A stretch of 64,000 nt of DNA, from contig NZ_WAHS01000001.1 in NCBI RefSeq assembly GCF_015714715.1, positions 1,240,001 through 1,304,000 on the forward strand, in the 5' to 3' direction. The notes beneath the pieces were generated by a model that worked only from the letters and a program-made list of their open reading frames with translations, was not told the origin of the DNA and made no database searches. The translations under genes were made by a program, and so were the position numbers. Source of the DNA: Aestuariivirga litoralis. Its GTDB lineage: Bacteria > Pseudomonadota > Alphaproteobacteria > Rhizobiales > Aestuariivirgaceae. Shown here piece after piece: positions 53,986-63,309 of this stretch; position 1 is the stretch's first letter; each line of letters starts with the position of its first letter.

Positions 53986-55806
53986 ATGTTGATGATTTCT
54001 GAAATTACCTACCGGATTGGCGGGCGGCTTTTGCTGGAAGATGCCTCTGCCGTGATCCCGGCCGGGCACAAGGTGGGCCTGGTGGGGCGCAATGGCACGG
54101 GCAAATCAACCCTGCTCAAATTGATTCTGGGCGAAATCGCTGCGGAATCCGGCGAAACCTCGGTGCCGCGCAATGCCAAGATCGGCACGGTAGCGCAGGA
54201 AGCGCCGGGCGGCGAGGAAAGCCTGCTCGATGTAGTGATGGCGGGCGACAAGGAACGCGCCGCTCTCATGGAAGAATCGCTGACCGCGCATGACCCGCAC
54301 CGGATTGCCGAAATTCAAACCCGGCTGGCCGACATCGACGCCTATTCGGCGGAGGCGCGTGCGGCGACGATTTTGTCTGGCCTCGGCTTTTCGGAAGAAG
54401 TGATGCGCGGGCCCTGCTCGGCACTGTCCGGCGGCTGGCGCATGCGCGTGGCTTTGGCGGCGGCCCTGTTCGGCGCGCCTGACGTTCTGCTGCTCGACGA
54501 GCCCACCAACTATCTCGATCTGGAAGGCACAATCTGGCTGCAGTCCTACATCCGCGATTATCCGCATACTATTCTGTTGGTCAGCCATGACCGTGATCTG
54601 CTGAACGTGGCGGTGAATGCCATCCTGCATCTCGATGGGCAGAAGCTCACGCTCTATCAGGGCGATTACGACACGTTCGAGCGTCAGCGCCGTGAAAAGC
54701 AGGCACTGAATGCCAAGATGAAAAAGAAGCAAGACGACCAGCGCGCGCATATGCAGGCGTTTGTTGATCGCTTCAAGGCCAAGGCGTCGAAGGCACGCCA
54801 GGCGCAAAGCCGCATGAAGGCGCTCGCCAAGCTGGAGCCGATTGCCGACATGGTGGAAAACCGTGTGGCACCCTTCATCTTTCCGAACCCGCAGAAGCAG
54901 CTGGCACCGCCCGCCTATTCCTTCGACAAATGCGGCGTGGGCTATGGCGAACGCGTTGTGTTGCGCAATATCTCGCTGCGCATGGACCCGGATGACCGCA
55001 TCGCGCTGCTCGGCTCCAACGGCAATGGCAAATCCACTTTTGCGAAACTGCTGATCGGCCAATTGAAACCAATGCTGGGCGAAATGCATCATCATTCGCG
55101 CATCACCATTGGTTACTTTGCTCAACACCAACTGGATGAAGTGGACGAGAACCGCACGCCGTTTGAATATGTATCAAGCCTGATGCCCGATGCGCCGGTG
55201 GCACAGCGGCGCGCCAAGCTGGGTGCCGTCGGCTTCGGCGCGCATCTGGCCGACAGCAAATGCGGCACGCTTTCGGGCGGTGAGAAGGCGCGGCTGCTGT
55301 TCTTCCTTGCCACCTTCCATGCGCCGCATATTCTGGTGATGGACGAACCCACCAACCATCTGGATATCGATAGCCGCGAAGCGCTGATCCTGGCGATAAA
55401 TGATTATGAAGGTGCTGTGGTGCTGATTTCGCATGATCGCCATATCATTGAAACTTGTGCGGACCGCCTGTGGCTGGTGCGCGACGGCACGGTGGCGCCT
55501 TATGACGGCGACATGGATGACTACACCAATCTCGTTTTGGGCCGTGATGCCTATGTGAAGAAGGCTGCAGCGCCCAAGGCCGTGAAGGTGGAGCCTTCGC
55601 CCAGCGCCAAGAAGCAGGCCGTGGTTCTTGATGGCAAGATCGAAAAGCTGCGCGAGAAGATTAACATTCTAGATGCTGCATTGGCTGATCACACGATCTA
55701 TGCCGAGGCGCCGAAGAAGGCTGCTGACTTTGCCAAGCTGCGCCGGCAGCTGTCGGCTGAACTCGATGAGCTGGAAACGCTCTGGCTGGTGGCGGAGGGG
55801 GCATGA
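53986..55806 (+). CDS. ABC-F family ATPase
   Basis: Soluble tandem ABC protein of 606 residues without membrane domains. Domain 1 has GRNGTGKST, LSGGWRMRV and LLLDEPTNYLD; domain 2 has GSNGNGKST, LSGGEKARL and LVMDEPTNHLD. A basic linker (about residues 235-300) and a C-terminal coiled coil (about 540-600) fit the Uup/YheS branch that acts on ribosomes. AAGGAG lies 6 nt before the ATG. The stop overlaps nhaD by 4 nt. Confidence 0.92.
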   Translation: MLMISEITYRIGGRLLLEDASAVIPAGHKVGLVGRNGTGKSTLLKLILGEIAAESGETSVPRNAKIGTVAQEAPGGEESLLDVVMAGDKERAALMEESLTAHDPHRIAEIQTRLADIDAYSAEARAATILSGLGFSEEVMRGPCSALSGGWRMRVALAAALFGAPDVLLLDEPTNYLDLEGTIWLQSYIRDYPHTILLVSHDRDLLNVAVNAILHLDGQKLTLYQGDYDTFERQRREKQALNAKMKKKQDDQRAHMQAFVDRFKAKASKARQAQSRMKALAKLEPIADMVENRVAPFIFPNPQKQLAPPAYSFDKCGVGYGERVVLRNISLRMDPDDRIALLGSNGNGKSTFAKLLIGQLKPMLGEMHHHSRITIGYFAQHQLDEVDENRTPFEYVSSLMPDAPVAQRRAKLGAVGFGAHLADSKCGTLSGGEKARLLFFLATFHAPHILVMDEPTNHLDIDSREALILAINDYEGAVVLISHDRHIIETCADRLWLVRDGTVAPYDGDMDDYTNLVLGRDAYVKKAAAPKAVKVEPSPSAKKQAVVLDGKIEKLREKINILDAALADHTIYAEAPKKAADFAKLRRQLSAELDELETLWLVAEGA

Positions 55807-57083
55807 CTTTCAGCGCGCTCAGCATTCTTGCACTTGCAATCTTCATCAGCGCCTATGTGCTGGTGATGCTGGAAGAGGTGATCCACCTCAAGAAGTCGAA
55901 GCCTGTTGTGGTCGCTGCCGGTTTGATCTGGCTGGTGATTGGCCTGGCGCATCCCGGCGCGCATGATCTTGAAGAAGCGGCAAGCCATCTGCTGGCTGAA
56001 TATGGCGCGCTGTTCCTGTTCCTGCTGGTGGCTATCACCTATGTGAACACGCTGGAAGAACGGCGCGTGTTTGATGCGCTGCGGGTGAAGCTCGTGCAAT
56101 CCGGCCTGTCATATCGTGGGCTCTATTGGTTGATCGGCGTTTTGTCCTTCCTTTTGTCAGGTGTTCTCGACAATCTCACCACCACGCTCGTTATGGGTGC
56201 GATTGCGCTGGTGGTCGGCAAGGGTGCTCCTCGTTTCCTGGCCGTCACATGCGTGTCCATCGTGGTTGCGGCCAATGCGGGCGGCGCCTTCTCGCCCTTT
56301 GGTGACATCACCACGCTGATGGTGTGGCAGAAGGGCAAGGTGGCCTTCTTTGAGTTCTTTGACCTTTTTGTGCCCTCGGTAATCAACTGGCTGGTGCCCG
56401 CAGTGCTCATGGGCCTTGCGATGGAACGTGGCGCGCCTTCGGCGAAGGTCGATGCAGTGCGCATGAAGCCCGGCTCCATCGGCGTGATGGTTCTGTTTGC
56501 GATTTCGATCGCGTTGGCCATTTCTTTCCACAGCGTGCTCGGCCTGCCTCCTGCGCTGGGCATGATGTTGGGCCTCGGTCTGTTGCAGCTCTGGGCTTAC
56601 TATTTGCAGCGCGCCGCCAAGCGCAGTGGCAATGGCGACATGGTGCTGGATGCCTTCCGCCAGATTGAAAGGGTGGAATGGGATACGCTGCTGTTCTTCT
56701 TCGGCATCATCTTCGCAGTGGGGGGCTTGGGCTATCTCGGCTGGCTGGGCTTGGCCAATACCACGCTCTATGGGCAGTTCGGGCCGACCACAGCGAATAT
56801 CGTGATCGGGCTTTTGTCGGCGGTGCTCGACAATATTCCGCTCATGTATGCGGTGCTGGCGATGGACCCGGCGATGAGCCACGGCCAGTGGCTGTTGATC
56901 ACGCTGACCTGCGGCGTGGGCGGCAGCCTGCTTGCTGTGGGTTCAGCCGCCGGTGTGGCACTGATGGCGATTGCGGGCGAACACTATGGTGTCATCAAGC
57001 ACCTGAAATGGAGTTGGGCGATTTTACTTGGCTATGCTGCCAGCATCGGCACCCATCTCATGCTCAACGCATCGCTGTTCTAG
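55803..57083 (+). CDS. nhaD: Na+/H+ antiporter, NhaD family
   Basis: Integral membrane antiporter of 426 residues with about 11-12 hydrophobic segments. The NhaD pattern is clear: LSGVLDNLTTTLVMGAIAL, ANAGGAFSPFGDITTLMVW and, in the second half, LLSAVLDNIPLMYAVLAMD, a repeat of the DN motif. It is coupled to the ABC-F gene by ATGA, an unexpected partner. It meets the Ogt-like gene tail to tail with a 4-nt overlap. Confidence 0.9.
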   Translation: MTFSALSILALAIFISAYVLVMLEEVIHLKKSKPVVVAAGLIWLVIGLAHPGAHDLEEAASHLLAEYGALFLFLLVAITYVNTLEERRVFDALRVKLVQSGLSYRGLYWLIGVLSFLLSGVLDNLTTTLVMGAIALVVGKGAPRFLAVTCVSIVVAANAGGAFSPFGDITTLMVWQKGKVAFFEFFDLFVPSVINWLVPAVLMGLAMERGAPSAKVDAVRMKPGSIGVMVLFAISIALAISFHSVLGLPPALGMMLGLGLLQLWAYYLQRAAKRSGNGDMVLDAFRQIERVEWDTLLFFFGIIFAVGGLGYLGWLGLANTTLYGQFGPTTANIVIGLLSAVLDNIPLMYAVLAMDPAMSHGQWLLITLTCGVGGSLLAVGSAAGVALMAIAGEHYGVIKHLKWSWAILLGYAASIGTHLMLNASLF

Positions 57084-57922
57084 GCGACCTGCCCGGCTTC
57101 CCAGCCCATGATGGCCTTTTTGCGCGTCAGGCCCCAGTGATAGCCAGTGAGCGCGCCGCTCTTGCCGATCACCCGGTGGCAGGGCACCACGAAGGAAATC
57201 GGGTTGCGGCCCACGGCAGCGCCCACGGCGCGCGCCGCCAGCGGCTTGCCCAGATTGGCGGCGATGTCACCGTAGGACACGGCCTTGCCGCAGGGAATCT
57301 TGAGCAGCGTTTCCCATACACGGATTTCGAAATCACTGCCGATCATGGTGATGCGCAAGGGTTGCCCATCGCGGATATTGCCAAACACGCGGGCCACATA
57401 AGGCGCGGTGCGGGCTGAATCCTCCGTGTACTGAGCATTGGGCCAGCGGCGCATCATGTCTTCCAGCGCTGCTTTCTCGCCGCCTTGATCAGCGAAGGAA
57501 AGCCCGCACAGGCCGTGCTCCGTCACCATCGCCAGCGCGATGCCGAAGGGCGATGGGTGGAAGCCGTAGTAGATCGCCAGCCCTGCCCCCTTGGCCTTGT
57601 AAGCCCCGGGTGACATCGCTTCATGCGCGATGAAAAGATCATGCAGGCGGCCCGGGCCAGAGAGGCCGGAATCAAGTGCTGCATCAAGGATCGAGGCCGA
57701 GTCTTTCAACAGATTGCGGGCGTGATCCAGCGTCAGCGCCTGCAGGAAGGCCTTGGGCGTGAGGCCTGCCCAGCGGGTGAAGAGCTTTTGCAAAGCGTCT
57801 TCGCTGAGGCCAACAGGTGCAGCCAGCTCGGCCAGTGAGGGTTGATCGCGCCAGTCGCTGGTTAGATGTTCCAGAACTGAGCGGACCTTTGCGTAATCGT
57901 CGAGGGGGGATGTGTTTTCCAT
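57080..57922 (-). CDS. Ada-like protein: AraC-type HTH plus O6-alkylguanine-DNA methyltransferase
   Basis: DNA-repair protein of 280 residues. Residues 15-105 are an AraC-type DNA-binding domain (LAELAAPVGLSEDALQKLF and a second helix pair). Residues 115-280 are the methyltransferase, with the acceptor cysteine in the VVPCHRVIG motif and GYHWGLTRKKAI after it. The N-terminal Zn-binding Ada domain that repairs phosphotriesters is missing, so it may not be self-activated as in E. coli Ada. Confidence 0.9.
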   Translation of the reverse strand: MENTSPLDDYAKVRSVLEHLTSDWRDQPSLAELAAPVGLSEDALQKLFTRWAGLTPKAFLQALTLDHARNLLKDSASILDAALDSGLSGPGRLHDLFIAHEAMSPGAYKAKGAGLAIYYGFHPSPFGIALAMVTEHGLCGLSFADQGGEKAALEDMMRRWPNAQYTEDSARTAPYVARVFGNIRDGQPLRITMIGSDFEIRVWETLLKIPCGKAVSYGDIAANLGKPLAARAVGAAVGRNPISFVVPCHRVIGKSGALTGYHWGLTRKKAIMGWEAGQVA

Positions 57923-57974
57923 GATCAGAAACTAGGCGTGCGGCGGGAATGATTCCACCCGGTTTACGCTCAAG

Positions 57975-58448
57975 TCAAATCTTCGGACGCACCAATGCGG
58001 CCTGCAAGCGTTTTGCCAAAGCCGCGCGTTCCTCAGCACCCAGGAAGCTTGCGATCTCGAACTTTTTGCCGTGCGAGACGATAAACAGCCGGCCCGTCAA
58101 TTCGCGCTCTTCATCACGCTCCAGCTCAATTCGAATCCAGCGGCGGTTGAAGTTGCGGCGGATTTCGCCCTTCCGGCTGCTGTGGATCACGAAGACCTCG
58201 TCGCCCTCAAAGATGATCTGCTCGCTCTGCGCGGCACTTCTGTTGTTGAGCGCGAAGGCCACAAAAACCAGCACCACATCCAGCCCGAGAAAACCGAAGA
58301 CCGGCCAGGCATGCAGCGACCAGAAGAAAATGCCGATGACGAGGTTGGAGGTAATCACCGCGCCCAACACCACGCGCAAGCCAAAGCGGCTCAAAGACCG
58401 GTGTGGATAAAGCGTGACGCTGAAACTGTCGGCTTTTGCGTTGGCCAT
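57975..58448 (-). CDS. DUF2244 membrane protein
   Basis: A 157-residue protein with two membrane helices (about residues 25-68) followed by a cytoplasmic beta-rich part (RRWIRIELERDEERELTGRL). The start SFSVTLYPHRSLSRFGLR is the DUF2244 N-terminus. The ATG at 58448 is used; a longer frame to 58631 would overlap the divergent nth gene. Function is unknown. DUF2244 genes are often found beside nth in alphaproteobacteria. Confidence 0.85.
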   Translation of the reverse strand: MANAKADSFSVTLYPHRSLSRFGLRVVLGAVITSNLVIGIFFWSLHAWPVFGFLGLDVVLVFVAFALNNRSAAQSEQIIFEGDEVFVIHSSRKGEIRRNFNRRWIRIELERDEERELTGRLFIVSHGKKFEIASFLGAEERAALAKRLQAALVRPKI

Positions 58449-58496
58449 CACATAGGCATAAGACGAGTGGACGTTGCCGCCAAGAAATGAAAATGC

Positions 58497-59150
58497 ATGC
58501 CTGCCCGGATGAAACCAGCACAGATCGAAGAAATGTTCCGGCGCTTTCAGGCGGCCAATCCGGAGCCAAAGGGCGAGCTGCATTCGGTCAATGATTTCAC
58601 TTTTCTGGTCGCGGTGGTGCTTTCGGCGCAAGCCACTGATGCGGGCGTGAACAAGGCGACGAAGCCGCTATTTGCGAAAGTCGATACGCCGGAGAAAATG
58701 CTGGCTTTGGGCGAGGATGGTTTGCGCGAGGCGATCAAGACCATCGGGTTGTTTCGCGGCAAGGCCAAGAATGTAATCGCGCTCTCCAAGGCGCTGGTCG
58801 AAGCGCATGGCAGCAAGGTGCCTTCCTCGCGCGATGCGCTGGAGCTGTTGCCCGGCGTGGGCCGCAAGACGGCCAATGTGGTGTTGAACATCGTGTTCGG
58901 CGAGCCGACGATTGCGGTGGATACGCATCTGTTCCGCCTGGGCAACCGGCTGGGCATTGCGCCGGGCAAGACGGTGCTGGAGGTGGAATTGAAGCTGCTG
59001 AAAGTGGTGCCGAAGCCCTATCTGCGCCATGCCCATCATTGGCTGATCCTACATGGGCGGTATATCTGCAAGGCACGGAAGCCGGATTGCTGGCGGTGCA
59101 TTGTCGAGGATCTGTGCCCGTTCAAGCCGAAGACGCCAGCGCCGGGGTGA
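58497..59150 (+). CDS. nth: Endonuclease III
   Basis: DNA glycosylase/AP lyase for oxidised pyrimidines, 217 residues. The helix-hairpin-helix reads LPGVGRKTANVVLN with the catalytic Lys, and the catalytic Asp is in AVDTHLFRLGNR. The four cysteines of the [4Fe-4S] loop follow the C-X6-C-X2-C-X5-C spacing in ICKARKPDCWRCIVEDLC. A second ATG at 58509 is possible. The gene ends one base before the convergent CysZ/EI24-like gene. Confidence 0.96.
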   Translation: MPARMKPAQIEEMFRRFQAANPEPKGELHSVNDFTFLVAVVLSAQATDAGVNKATKPLFAKVDTPEKMLALGEDGLREAIKTIGLFRGKAKNVIALSKALVEAHGSKVPSSRDALELLPGVGRKTANVVLNIVFGEPTIAVDTHLFRLGNRLGIAPGKTVLEVELKLLKVVPKPYLRHAHHWLILHGRYICKARKPDCWRCIVEDLCPFKPKTPAPG

Positions 59151-59804
59151 TTACTTCCCGCCTTTGAAGAAATGCAGAAAGTAGCTCGTCGCGAAAACAG
59201 GTGTGACGAAATTGAGGAAGGGCACCATGGCGAGCGCACCGGGGATGATTCCCGCAATCCAGACGCGCAGGGCATTGTCGCGGCGCAGGGTTCGCGCCTG
59301 TTCCAGCGGCATGTAACGCGCCGCTGCCATTTCGAAATATTCGCGCGAGATCAGATAGGAATTTGCCGCGAGGATGAGTGCCGCGCCGAAGCCGCCGAAG
59401 AAGACCAGAGGCAGCACCACGATGTTGATGCCCAGAGCCAGTGCGGCAAATTTCAACGCCAGAAAAAATCCGGTGATGGCGGTCAAAGGTTTGCCCGGGC
59501 GGTCCGATGGATAGTGGCGCTTCTCCACCTTCTCATTGATCGAATCCTGAAACAGACCGGCGAACAAAGCCGTGACCGGAGCCATCAGGAAAAAGAAAGC
59601 AGCAAAGAGGCCAAGCCCCGTTGCTACCTGGAGCGTGGTGAGCAGCCACGGCCATGGAATCAGCGTTACAAAGGACAACGCGAATTCGATGCCGAACCAC
59701 AGGGCGGCAAACAGCACGATGGAAAGCGCGATCGATTTCCACAGCATGCCGCGCAGCTCGGGCGAGGTGATGTCATTGATGGCGTTGAACAGGGCTTTCA
59801 GCAT
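59151..59804 (-). CDS. EI24/CysZ-family membrane protein
   Basis: A 217-residue protein with four to five hydrophobic segments. It matches the EI24 domain, which includes the sulfate permease CysZ: MLKALFNAINDITSPELRGML at the start, a FAGLFQDSINEKVEKRHYP amphipathic region and NSYLISREYFEMAAARYMPL. Sulfate transport is possible, but no sulphur-assimilation genes are adjacent. Confidence 0.75.
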   Translation of the reverse strand: MLKALFNAINDITSPELRGMLWKSIALSIVLFAALWFGIEFALSFVTLIPWPWLLTTLQVATGLGLFAAFFFLMAPVTALFAGLFQDSINEKVEKRHYPSDRPGKPLTAITGFFLALKFAALALGINIVVLPLVFFGGFGAALILAANSYLISREYFEMAAARYMPLEQARTLRRDNALRVWIAGIIPGALAMVPFLNFVTPVFATSYFLHFFKGGK

Positions 59805-59862
59805 CGCGCATAGCTAGGAAGTGCCAGTTGTTTCCGCAAGGGCGATCCGCTAGGGAAAGCCC

Positions 59863-60858
59863 ATGAATATGAAAGAATTTGACGTACTGACCATCGGCAA
59901 TGCCATTGTCGATGTGATTGCCAAGGTCGATGATGGCTTTGTGGTGCGCGAGAAGCTGGTGAAGGGTTCGATGAACCTGATCGACGAGCCGCGCGCCGAA
60001 CAGCTTTATGGCGTGATGGGCCCGGCGGCGGAAACCTCCGGCGGTTCAGCCGGCAACACCGCCGCAGGCGTCGCCAGCTTCGGCGGCAAGGCTGCCTATT
60101 TTGGCAAGGTCAAGGAAGACCAACTCGGCGCGATCTATGCGCATGACATGAAATCCATCGGCGTGCATTTTGCTACGCCCAAGGCCAAGGACGGCCCGGC
60201 CACGGCGCGCTCCTTCATTCTGGTGACGCCGGATGGCGAACGCACGATGAACACTTATCTCGGCGCTTGCGTGAACCTCTCGCCTGCCGATGTGGATGCA
60301 GAAGTCGTGAGGGCCGCCAAGGTCACTTATATGGAAGGCTATTTGTGGGACAAGGATCAGGCCAAGGATGCGTTCCGCGCCGCTGCCAAGATTGCCCATG
60401 AAGCGGGGCGGATGACCTCGATCACGCTGTCGGATTCCTTCTGCGTGGAACGGCACCGCGATTCATTTCTCGATCTGATCAAGGGCTCCATCGACATCGT
60501 TTTCGCCAATGAGAGCGAGATCAAGTCGCTCTACAAGACGCAGAATTTTGATGGCGCTGCTGATGCGATCAGCAAGCATTGCCCGCTGGCGGTTCTCACC
60601 CGTTCGGAAAAAGGATGCATCGTGGTGAAGGGCAAGGAGCGTGTCACCGTGCCGGCCCATCCGGTCGACAAAGTTGTCGATGTGACGGGCGCTGGCGATC
60701 TGTTTGCATCGGGCTTCCTGTTCGGCCATACGCGCGGCCTGCCGCTTCGCCAATGCGCCGCCTTGGGTTCGCTGGCGGCGGCTGAAGTAATTTCCCATAC
60801 GGGTGCGAGGCCCGAAACCAATTTGCTGAAACTTGCCCAATCCAACGGGCTGATCTGA
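59863..60858 (+). CDS. PfkB-family kinase, adenosine-kinase-like
   Basis: Ribokinase-fold kinase of 331 residues. The N-terminal [13 protein letters not shown] and [16 protein letters not shown] form the substrate lid and site; [14 protein letters not shown] has the catalytic Asp. The overall pattern is that of the alphaproteobacterial adenosine kinase group. Adenosine kinase would remove adenosine released from S-adenosylhomocysteine, which fits the methionine theme, but no SahR-type palindrome is seen upstream. The ATG at 59869 is an alternative start. Confidence 0.8.
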   Translation: MNMKEFDVLTIGNAIVDVIAKVDDGFVVREKLVKGSMNLIDEPRAEQLYGVMGPAAETSGGSAGNTAAGVASFGGKAAYFGKVKEDQLGAIYAHDMKSIGVHFATPKAKDGPATARSFILVTPDGERTMNTYLGACVNLSPADVDAEVVRAAKVTYMEGYLWDKDQAKDAFRAAAKIAHEAGRMTSITLSDSFCVERHRDSFLDLIKGSIDIVFANESEIKSLYKTQNFDGAADAISKHCPLAVLTRSEKGCIVVKGKERVTVPAHPVDKVVDVTGAGDLFASGFLFGHTRGLPLRQCAALGSLAAAEVISHTGARPETNLLKLAQSNGLI

Positions 60859-60868
60859 AAGGTTCTCC

Positions 60869-61588
60869 ATGCGTCCTTCCGGCCGAAAGCCAGACCAAAT
60901 GCGCGATGTTTCATTCACGCGCGGCTTCTCCAAACATGCCGAAGGCTCATGCCTGGTCAAATTCGGCAATACCCATGTGCTGTGCACGGCCTCGCTGGAA
61001 GAGCGCGTGCCACCGTGGCTGAAGGGCGGCGGCAAGGGTTGGGTCACGGCGGAATATGGCATGCTTCCCCGCGCCACCGGCGAGCGCATGAAGCGCGAAG
61101 CCGCTTCCGGCAAGCAATCTGGCCGCACCCAGGAAATCCAGCGTTTGATTGGGCGCAGCTTGCGCGCGATTGTTGATCTCAAAGCAATGGGCGAGCGGCA
61201 GATCACGCTGGATTGCGATGTGATCCAGGCCGATGGCGGCACCCGCACGGCGGCGATCACCGGCAGCTTTATTGCGCTGTCGGATTGCATCACCTGGATG
61301 AAGGCGCGCAGCATGTTCAGTGCCTCGCCGATCAAGGATCATGTGGCCGCGATTTCCTGCGGCGTGCATGGCGGCCAGGCTGTGCTGGACCTTGATTATG
61401 ATGAAGACTCCACCGCTGAGACCGATGCGAATTTTGTGATGACGGGTTCTGGCGGCATCATTGAAATCCAAGGCACCGCAGAAGGCGAGCCCTTCTCGGA
61501 AGAAATGCTGGGCCAGCTGCTGGGCCTTGCTAAGCACGGCATCGGGCAATTGGTCGATATGCAGAAGAAGGTGCTGGCGGGTGCGTAA
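60869..61588 (+). CDS. rph: Ribonuclease PH
   Basis: Phosphorolytic 3'-5' exoribonuclease that trims tRNA precursors, 239 residues. It has [20 protein letters not shown] at the N-terminus, the [19 protein letters not shown] helix and [18 protein letters not shown], a strict RNase PH signature. The start is 10 nt after the kinase gene, and rdgB begins inside its last codons. Confidence 0.97.
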   Translation: MRPSGRKPDQMRDVSFTRGFSKHAEGSCLVKFGNTHVLCTASLEERVPPWLKGGGKGWVTAEYGMLPRATGERMKREAASGKQSGRTQEIQRLIGRSLRAIVDLKAMGERQITLDCDVIQADGGTRTAAITGSFIALSDCITWMKARSMFSASPIKDHVAAISCGVHGGQAVLDLDYDEDSTAETDANFVMTGSGGIIEIQGTAEGEPFSEEMLGQLLGLAKHGIGQLVDMQKKVLAGA

Positions 61589-62189
61589 ACTCTCCGGCCA
61601 GACCATCGTCATCGCCACCCACAACAAGGGCAAGCTGGAAGAGTTTGCCGAGTTGCTGGCGCCTTATGGGGTGAAGACGAAATCGGCTGGCGAGTTGGGA
61701 TTGCCGGAGCCTGTCGAAACCGAAAGCACCTTCACCGGCAATGCCAAGATCAAGGCACTGAGCGCGATGAAGGGCTCCGGCCTGATCGCGGTGGCGGATG
61801 ATTCCGGCCTGTGCGTGGATGCGCTGAATGGTGATCCAGGTGTTTACACGGCTGATTGGGCTGGGCCTTCGCGCGACTGGAGCCAAGCGATGCGGCTGGT
61901 CGAAGAGAAGTTGCAGGCTGCGAAAGCCACCTCGCCCGAGCAGCGCAAGGCACAATTCAAATGCACGCTTTGCGTGATGTGGCCGGATGGCGAGACGCGG
62001 TTCTTTGAAGGTGTGGCACCCGGCGTTTTGGCATGGCCGCCGCGCGGCGCGCTGGGGCATGGCTATGATCCGATGTTCGAACCCGATGGCGGTGCTGGCA
62101 AAACCTTTGCCGAAATGACGCATGAGGCGAAGAACGCACTGTCGCACCGTGGCCGCGCGCTGGAGAAGCTCGTTGCAGAACTCCTCTGA
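61581..62189 (+). CDS. rdgB: dITP/XTP pyrophosphatase
   Basis: House-cleaning enzyme that hydrolyses non-canonical purine NTPs, 202 residues. The GTG at 61581 is chosen: it overlaps the rph stop by 8 nt and begins just before [13 protein letters not shown], the family N-terminus. [23 protein letters not shown] and [12 protein letters not shown] follow. The frame stays open upstream inside rph, but that part is not RdgB-like. Confidence 0.95.
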   Translation: MRKLSGQTIVIATHNKGKLEEFAELLAPYGVKTKSAGELGLPEPVETESTFTGNAKIKALSAMKGSGLIAVADDSGLCVDALNGDPGVYTADWAGPSRDWSQAMRLVEEKLQAAKATSPEQRKAQFKCTLCVMWPDGETRFFEGVAPGVLAWPPRGALGHGYDPMFEPDGGAGKTFAEMTHEAKNALSHRGRALEKLVAELL

Positions 62190-63309
62190 CTTCGGAGTCT
62201 ATATCCACTGGCCCTTCTGCAAGGCCAAATGCCCGTATTGTGACTTCAACAGCCATGTGCGCCATGAAAGCGTAGATTCCTCACGCTTCGGCCGTGCGCT
62301 GGTGCGTGAACTCAGCCACATGAAATCACTCGCGCCGGATAAAATCGTCACCAGCATTTTCTTTGGTGGCGGCACGCCGAGCCTGATGCCGCCTGCTGTG
62401 GTGGCGCAGGTTCTCGATCATGTCGCCAAGCTTTGGCCGGTGGCTGATGATGCGGAGATCACGCTCGAAGCCAATCCCACCAGCGTTGAAGCAGAGAATT
62501 TTCGCGGCTACCGTGCGGCAGGTGTGAACCGCGTTTCTGTCGGCGTACAGGCGTTGCATGAGGCCGACCTCAAAGCGCTGGGCCGGCAGCACACACCGGA
62601 TGAAGCGCTGGCTGCGTTCAGACTGGCGTCACAAATTTTTCCGCGCACCTCGTTCGACTTGATCTATGCGCGGCCCGGCCAGACAGTCACGATGTGGAAG
62701 GAAGAACTGACGCGCGCGCTGGGTGAGCAGCAGGGCCACATGTCGCTCTATCAACTCACCATCGAGCCGGAGACACGCTATTTCGATCTGTTTCAGGCTG
62801 GCAAGCTCATCGTGCCGAATGAAGATGATCAGGCCTCGCTGTTTGAAGTGACGCAGGAGCTGACCGAGAAGGCGGGCCTCACGGCCTATGAAGTTTCCAA
62901 CCACGCCAAACCTGGCCACGAAAGCCGGCACAATCTGACTTACTGGCGCTATCTGGATTATGCCGGCGTCGGCCCCGGCGCGCATGGACGGCTGCAAGGC
63001 AAAGCCACGGCTTGCATCAAGCATCCTGAAACCTGGGCGCAGGCGGTTGAGACGCAAGGTCACGGCATGGCCGAGCAGACTGATTTGACTCCGGCCGAGC
63101 AAGCGCCTGAATATCTATTGATGGGCATGCGGATCAATGAGGGCCTCGACATGGTGCGCCACGCCATGCTGTCTGGCCAGCGGATGGATGAGGGGCGCAT
63201 TCAGGCCTTGGAAGCGCTCGATCTGGTGAAGCGCGAGGGCAATCGCTTGAGCACCACATCACGCGGGCGGCCGCTGCTCAATGCCATCATCCGCGAACTC
63301 AATGGCTGA
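62173..63309 (+). CDS. hemW: Heme chaperone HemW (radical SAM)
   Basis: Radical SAM protein related to coproporphyrinogen III dehydrogenase HemN that inserts heme into target proteins. The TTG at 62173 gives 378 residues starting [16 protein letters not shown] and overlaps rdgB by 17 nt. The cluster cysteines are Cys16, Cys20 and Cys23 (CKAKCPYC). FFGGGTPSLM, VSVGVQALHE and DLIYARPGQT follow. It lacks the Cys after the CxxxCxxC that HemN has (here Phe), which supports HemW. Confidence 0.93.
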   Translation: MQNSSDFGVYIHWPFCKAKCPYCDFNSHVRHESVDSSRFGRALVRELSHMKSLAPDKIVTSIFFGGGTPSLMPPAVVAQVLDHVAKLWPVADDAEITLEANPTSVEAENFRGYRAAGVNRVSVGVQALHEADLKALGRQHTPDEALAAFRLASQIFPRTSFDLIYARPGQTVTMWKEELTRALGEQQGHMSLYQLTIEPETRYFDLFQAGKLIVPNEDDQASLFEVTQELTEKAGLTAYEVSNHAKPGHESRHNLTYWRYLDYAGVGPGAHGRLQGKATACIKHPETWAQAVETQGHGMAEQTDLTPAEQAPEYLLMGMRINEGLDMVRHAMLSGQRMDEGRIQALEALDLVKREGNRLSTTSRGRPLLNAIIRELNG